Source: Basidiobolus meristosporus CBS 931.73
Lineage: Eukaryota; Basidiobolomycota; Basidiobolomycetes; Basidiobolales; Basidiobolaceae
Direction: 5' to 3'
DNA length: 64,000 nucleotides
Assembly (NCBI GenBank): GCA_002104905.1
Contig: MCFE01000157.1
Coordinates: 62,001 to 126,000, forward strand
Below are positions 59,193-64,000 of this stretch, piece after piece; positions within the stretch are counted from its first letter, which is position 1, and every line of letters begins with the position of its first letter. The translations under genes were made by a program, and so were the position numbers. The notes under the pieces were generated by a model. It made no database searches, had not been told where the DNA came from, and worked only from the letters and a program-made list of their open reading frames with translations.

Positions 59193-59613
59193 AACACTAA
59201 ATTCATCCAAGGGAGGTGATAGATGGGTGATAGGTTGAACCAAATATTGGACTGGCTGATTGGATGGTTAGACGCACTACGTGTCAATTGTGAGCGTATG
59301 AGTGTGTATGGAAGTGTGTATGGTTATGTACGATCATTCGATAGTCGTTCTTATCTATTTCCTTCTCCACACGTAATTAAATGCTGTGTTCAGCCAATCG
59401 CCCATTTTGGTAACAGTGTACAGAGATTAACCTAAACCAATCCTTGCCTGACAATTTGGAGTAAATTGGTGGAGCCATCAGACATGTACTTTATATGACC
59501 ACATTTACACTTGACGTGCTTCCGATTGGGCCATTGGGCTATTGGGCCATTCTGACCGACTTTTAAATAAACCTGTCATCTCCATGGCATGAAGCGATTC
59601 ACGAATACCGACA

Positions 59614-60541
59614 ATGACCCACGACAACTCCCTTCAAGGTACGTTGGTGGGAGCTTCTCCCCTGAGAACCATGGCTAACCTCTTCTCCAGACGACAGACT
59701 TGCCGGCATGCTCCAAAGAAACAAGGAGTGGGCAGCCAAGGTTCAGAACGAGCAACCGGAGTTCTTCGCCAATTCTGCCAAGGGACAAAGCCCCAAGATT
59801 CTTTGGATCGGCTGTTCCGACTCTAGAGTCCCCGCCGAGCATATCGTTCAATGTGGTACGTACTGTTAATGCTGTACCGAGTATCATGCCAGACACTTAC
59901 GAGCCCCGCAGCACCCGGTGATCTCTTTGTCCACCGAAATGTCGCCAACCTGTGTCTCCATACCGACATGAACTGTCTCTCTGTGCTTCAGTATGCTGTC
60001 GACGTGCTTAAAGTGGAGCACATCATTGTCTGTGGTGCGTAGCGCATTTGAAAAAATTGTCAGGAAAGCCTCGATGGTGGTTAACGCTCTATTCGACAGG
60101 TCACTATGGGTGTGGAGGTGTGAAGGCGGCCACTGCCAATCAGTTCAACGGTTTAATCGACTCCTGGTTATGCAACATCAAGGATGTCTACAGAGGTACG
60201 TATCTCACAAGCAGCCCACGCATTCGCAGCGCCATTAATAAATTCCCCCAACAGCTAATCAAATGCACCTCGATGCGGTTAAGGATGCCAATGCCAGACA
60301 AGATCTCCTTGTGGAGCTTAACGTAGGCAATACTGTTCACAACGTCTGCCATAGTCCCATAGTGCAAGCCGCTTGGGAACGCCAACAGCCACTCGCGGTG
60401 CATGCTTGGTGTTACGGATTGGAAGATGGCCTAATCCGTGAGCTTGGCCTGGTCATCTCCAAGAAGGACCAAGTTGAAGCCGTGTACAAGATGGAGGTTC
60501 TTGACAAAACCGCCAGCACCAAAGCTAGCGAGGCCAAGTGA
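59614..60541 (+). CDS. Beta-carbonic anhydrase 2, probably cytosolic (5 exons)
   Basis: The spliced product is 231 residues with the same GCSDSR and GHYGCGG zinc-site motifs and [14 protein letters not shown]. Exons: 59614-59638, 59691-59855, 59912-60034, 60100-60195, 60255-60541. No leader peptide, unlike copy 1, hence probably cytosolic. Two intron positions (after QIVGAG/HIVQC and after VCG) coincide with those of copy 1, which supports tandem duplication followed by divergence. Copy 1 has one extra intron inside GCSDSR. The enzyme interconverts CO2 and bicarbonate. Polyadenylation signal AATAAA near 60,645. Confidence 0.92.
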
Positions 60542-60917
60542 TGCTTCCAACCAACATCAAGCACATTTGTAATTGTATTTCACATTATTCCACATTATTC
60601 CATGCACTCTTTCATCGCATTCCCACCATATCTAATCAGATGCTAATAAAAGTCGGCATTCACCATATCAACCCTCTTGAATCCCTCCTTCGTATCGTTA
60701 TCAGATTTTTTGAGTAGTGACATTCTTATTACTAATCGTGGCATCCGCAATCGCTCGATTTTTTTCTTTTTTTTCGTCGCATCGTAGAGTGAATATGCAT
60801 GTGGTACAGGGTGTCGGCGGTGTGTGATGATTAAAATAGCATTTCGAATCAAGGGTATCCCGCCAAAACCAGTATTCCCTCAACATCGTACTTATTTTTG
60901 AAGTTTTGATATTGGCT

Positions 60918-62081
60918 ATGGAAAGCGAACACCCAGCCAAGATGGAGACCAAGTGGGTCCAAGTAAATCCTGAAGCATACACTTTCGCCGCCGACTTGGA
61001 GAAGCCCCAGTATGTGGACCCTCCCAAAGAGGACCCTTTGATAGAAGCGGCCAAGCTTTTGGCTGACAAGGAGGTGGTCGCAGTGCCAACCGAGACGGTC
61101 TACGGTCTGGCCGGAAATGCATTCTGCGAAACTAGCGTACGAAAGATATTCGAAGTGAAGAACCGCCCAGCAGACAACCCCCTGATCGTTCACGTCTCCT
61201 CGTTGGAGATGTTGAGGTCTTTACTTCCCGAAGGGAAGATCCCTGAAGTATATACCGAGGTCATCCGAAAGTTCTGGCCAGGTCCGCTAACCATCCTCCT
61301 CCCTTGCTCGGAATTGATCCCTTCAGTAGTCACTTGCAACCAGCCCACCGTTGCTATTCGCTTTCCTTCCCACCCGGTGGCTCGTGCCTTGATCGACTTG
61401 TGCGGCTTCCCACTTGCTGCACCCTCGGCTAATTCCTCAGGAAAGCCCTCACCGACCTTGGCCAAACACGTATACAAAGATCTGAATGGGAAGATCCCAT
61501 TCATCATAGACGGCGGTCAATGTGACGTGGGACTGGAATCCACCGTGTTGGATGCTCTTAGAAATCCACCAGTCATTCTACGACCAGGCGGGGTCACTTA
61601 TGAGGAGCTGGTGAAAATCCCTGGATATTCTGATCTGAAGGTATACAAAAAGGATTTCGTCGACAAAGCACTGGAAATGGTACCCACCACACCTGGTATG
61701 AAGTACCGCCACTACTCCCCCGAGGCGGAGGTGGTTCTGTTCGAGAGCGAGACGGATGCCATGGAGCATAACACCAAGTTGGCCGCCATGCAGGAAGAGA
61801 TCAAGGCGTTGGAGAAACTTGGAAAAAGCAAATTTGGCATTCTAAGAACCACCCCTATCGGCGCTCAACCCACACATTACGGTGACATGGAGTATGTGGA
61901 GTTGCCCATGGGTGACGCTCGCCAGCCAGACCTGGTTGCCAAGGAATTGTTCAAAGCTTTTAGATATTTGGATGAGATGAATGTGGATTCCATCCTTGTG
62001 GAGGGAATCGCCGAGTCCGACGAAGGCCTCGCCGTGATGAATCGCTTGAGAAAAGCCGCCTCACGGATCATCAAATGCTAG
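60918..62081 (+). CDS. SUA5: Threonylcarbamoyl-AMP synthase (Sua5/YrdC type)
   Basis: A 387-residue single-exon protein. The YrdC domain covers about residues 40-245 with the hallmark PTETVYGLAG (57-66), NPLIVHV and the PSANSSGKPSPT loop. PGMKYRHYSPEAEV links to a C-terminal Sua5 domain ending near residue 387. The enzyme makes threonylcarbamoyl-AMP from threonine, bicarbonate and ATP, the first step of t6A formation at position 37 of ANN-decoding tRNAs. I use the ATG at 60,918; a second ATG twelve codons on could give a shorter form. It stands beside two carbonic anhydrases, whose product bicarbonate is its substrate; that may be coincidence. Confidence 0.94.
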   Translation: MESEHPAKMETKWVQVNPEAYTFAADLEKPQYVDPPKEDPLIEAAKLLADKEVVAVPTETVYGLAGNAFCETSVRKIFEVKNRPADNPLIVHVSSLEMLRSLLPEGKIPEVYTEVIRKFWPGPLTILLPCSELIPSVVTCNQPTVAIRFPSHPVARALIDLCGFPLAAPSANSSGKPSPTLAKHVYKDLNGKIPFIIDGGQCDVGLESTVLDALRNPPVILRPGGVTYEELVKIPGYSDLKVYKKDFVDKALEMVPTTPGMKYRHYSPEAEVVLFESETDAMEHNTKLAAMQEEIKALEKLGKSKFGILRTTPIGAQPTHYGDMEYVELPMGDARQPDLVAKELFKAFRYLDEMNVDSILVEGIAESDEGLAVMNRLRKAASRIIKC

Positions 62082-62301
62082 AGTCTCTCATTTAATCCCC
62101 TTCATGTCCCCCCCACAACCTATTAATGTACCATAAGCTTCATCATGTAAGAACTCTCGTTGATTTTGGACTCCTGGTGGTGATGGCTCCTTTACTACTC
62201 ATAATCTTCTTTCGTGTCACTGATAAAAATACACTTGATCACAACAATACTGCGTCTCCGATGGTTTATTGATATTATATGCGAAGGTGGCTGAGGGTTG
62301 T

Positions 62302-62907
62302 TCATTTCTTGGGGAACTTCTCTCCCTGAAGAGTAACCACCAATCTTCTGGAGCCGCCGTGGTCGCGGTGTTCACAGAGCCAGATCCTAGGTGAAATAAA
62401 CTGTTGTGAATACTAGCCAAGGAAGCAGGCTTAATCTTTTAATTACCCTTGCCATGTACCGAGGGCTAGACGGCCATTGCAGATGGGAATGTTCAGCGAC
62501 ACGCCAAATAGGGAGCTCTTTACGTGACCGGGCTGGGAAACGGAGTTAGTCGCTATTCGAGAAGGTGTACTTCAAGTTCAATGTACCATATCATCGGCGC
62601 CCTCCATAGTGTGTATGTAAGGCGCATTTTCTGGCGCCAAGCGGTTCAGCATCATCTCCATATCAACTCTCACATCTGGATCACAGTTCTCGTTGATGGT
62701 GAGCGAGGCGCTACTATGTTGCACTTGAAAATCAACCGGTCAGGAAAGCGCACTTCATAAACCACCCCTGAAGAACTTACGGAAGAAATTCGCCATGCCG
62801 ACTTTGTACTCTTTCAGCTGTGGAACTTGGGCCAGGATTTCATCTGTGACCAGGTGGCAGCCTCGTCTCTTCGCGGAAAATCGTACATTCGCTTGTGCCC
62901 AAGACAT
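62302..62907 (-). CDS. YjbQ/UPF0047 family protein (4 exons)
   Basis: The spliced product is 144 residues (family about 130-145). It begins [20 protein letters not shown]. Conserved features: [52 protein letters not shown] and GGSRR. Exons on the minus strand: 62907-62781, 62723-62587, 62532-62447, 62386-62302; all junctions are GT-AG and in frame, and intron 2 has a GACTAAC branch site. The bacterial family has been linked to secondary thiamine-phosphate synthase activity; the fungal role is not settled. The individual exons are too short to stand out as long frames. Confidence 0.9.
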
Positions 62908-63189
62908 ATCTTTTCGGCTTCTTCGTTGACTAGGTTTGGTTTGGCTGGTTATGTTATGGTCAAGAACTCGAAGGCTCAGTAACGGACAACAACCTGCTAT
63001 TGGAGTGCAAATGATGACATATTTGCGTTCATCCGATCGAAAATGATGATGATGAGACTTGCTGATCAGGAATTTTTCGCCTCCTACACAGCTCTCGTTT
63101 AATCATGTTGATGGGTCTCGACCAATCACGTGGAGAGGATGCTATGTAAGTATATTCACCTTTCCAAGTCCTTTGTAGTTTAGGGCAAA

Positions 63190-64000
63190 ATGGGAGAGAA
63201 CGAAGTGGAGGAATCGGCCGCCAAGCGCCTAAAGCTTTCAGTCGAAAGACTCGAAGATCCGGTGCCTCTAGATATCACTGAGCGTGGCGAACACATCCCG
63301 CAACCGTTAGTCCCCTTTACCTTCCTAGCCTATCGAAAGCTTTCCTAACACATTCACCCGCATTCCATTTCATACTTTTGGTACTTTTTCTCTCCGAACT
63401 CCAGGGAAAATTCTTTGCAAGAACGTCTGACTCAACAGATCCATAGAGTTTGGGAGGAGCGTAGGGATTTTGCTCAGCTAGACGAGGAGGACTTGGTGAA
63501 TGGTAAGAACGAAGAGGATTCACCCAAAGAGGAGTCCACCGAGCTGAACGAGCAGAGAGGTGATAAAAATGTTGCGCCTGGACAAAATTTCTGGGAGATG
63601 CGTAACGCGCTTCACAGCCGTTTATGGTTGGTTTTAGCTAGAATTGGTCTGTGGTTTGAGCAGGAATAGACCTTTTTATTTTCTAGGCATGCACAGTCAG
63701 AAATTGCTGTCGCACTCGACGTAGTTCACGTGCTTCTCTCTGCGACACGACCAGCCGCTTCCTTGACTCCTAATCCCCTTCCATTACAACCAAACACCTT
63801 ATCCTACACTTACATTAATAAGCCCCGTCCTACGGTTAGAACCCAGCTAGAAAATGCGAAACTGCATATGGGTGCCAAGCAGAAGGTTTGTACCCCGGGA
63901 ACAGCCAGTACACGCAGCCCCTACTGACCTCGCTTCTCCGCCGGAAACAGCAACTGAAAAACGCCAGCTCAATTCTGCTTCGAGGGGCGACCACTTTGGA
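63190..64000 (+). CDS. Probable Mediator complex subunit 17 (5' part, runs off the window)
   Basis: Start ATG 63,190 (MGENEVEESAAKRLKLSVER). Exons 63190-63305, 63405-63626, 63687-63885 and 63951-64000 onward join in frame. The combination of KLSVERL, an acidic linker, FWEMRNALHSRLWHAQSEIA, VALDVVHVLLS and QLKNASSILLRGA resembles the N-terminal part of Med17/Srb4, a head-module subunit that contacts RNA polymerase II. The gene continues beyond 64,000. The assignment rests on recalled family features and could be wrong; the exon structure is firmer. Confidence 0.65.

Noticed and set aside
1-64000. tRNA or rRNA genes
   Set aside because: I looked for tRNA-like A and B boxes and rRNA motifs while reading and recognised none; a tRNAscan run would be needed to be certain.

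Overview
The window looks like genomic DNA of a filamentous fungus. The right-hand genes carry many short (about 50-80 bp) GT-AG introns with CTAAC-type branch points, TATA boxes and fungal-type proteins. The large load of decayed Plavaka (KDZ), piggyBac, Ty3 and Ty1/copia elements would suit an early-diverging (Mucoromycota-like) lineage, but I cannot fix the species.

Positions 1 to about 45,100 form an AT-rich transposon graveyard with no host gene that I can support. Its main component is a Plavaka-type DNA transposon family. The copies show a two-gene design: a transposase gene, and a divergently transcribed gene for an unrecognised, repeat-containing protein. The two share a 222-bp head-to-head promoter region, and the element is bounded by CCCTATGA...TCATAGGG termini. 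Nested into or beside these copies are a Ty3-type LTR retrotransposon (3802-8723), a second Ty3 fragment (about 40,900-42,413), three Ty1/copia fragments, a piggyBac element with intact TTAA target duplications (33,263-35,153), a family of about 730-bp foldback (giant hairpin) repeats, and a pair of dispersed repeats, one with an expanded 117-bp tandem array. Every protein-coding element is broken by stops, frameshifts or deletions.

From about 45,170 to the right end the sequence is gene-dense and richer in GC. In order: an unrecognised, possibly decayed gene; a PhyH-type Fe(II)/2-oxoglutarate dioxygenase (-); two tandem PAP2 lipid-phosphatase genes (+,+); a second PhyH dioxygenase (+); a PhnZ-like HD-domain mixed-valence di-iron oxygenase (-); an insulin-degrading-enzyme type M16 metalloprotease with 15 exons; two tandem beta-carbonic anhydrases (the first with a probable mitochondrial leader); Sua5-type threonylcarbamoyl-AMP synthase; a YjbQ/UPF0047 protein; and the 5' part of a probable Mediator subunit 17 gene running off the window.

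The most striking part is 45.9-52.4 kb. The PhyH pair together with the PhnZ-like protein has the composition of the bacterial PhnY-PhnZ route, which oxidatively splits the carbon-phosphorus bond of 2-aminoethylphosphonate. I infer a candidate phosphonate-catabolism cluster in a eukaryote. The two dioxygenase copies are inverted and the two phosphatase copies are direct. Within each pair a 716-753-bp block inside the coding sequence is almost identical by eye (1 and 2 differences), while the gene ends and flanks are clearly diverged. This is the signature of recent gene conversion.
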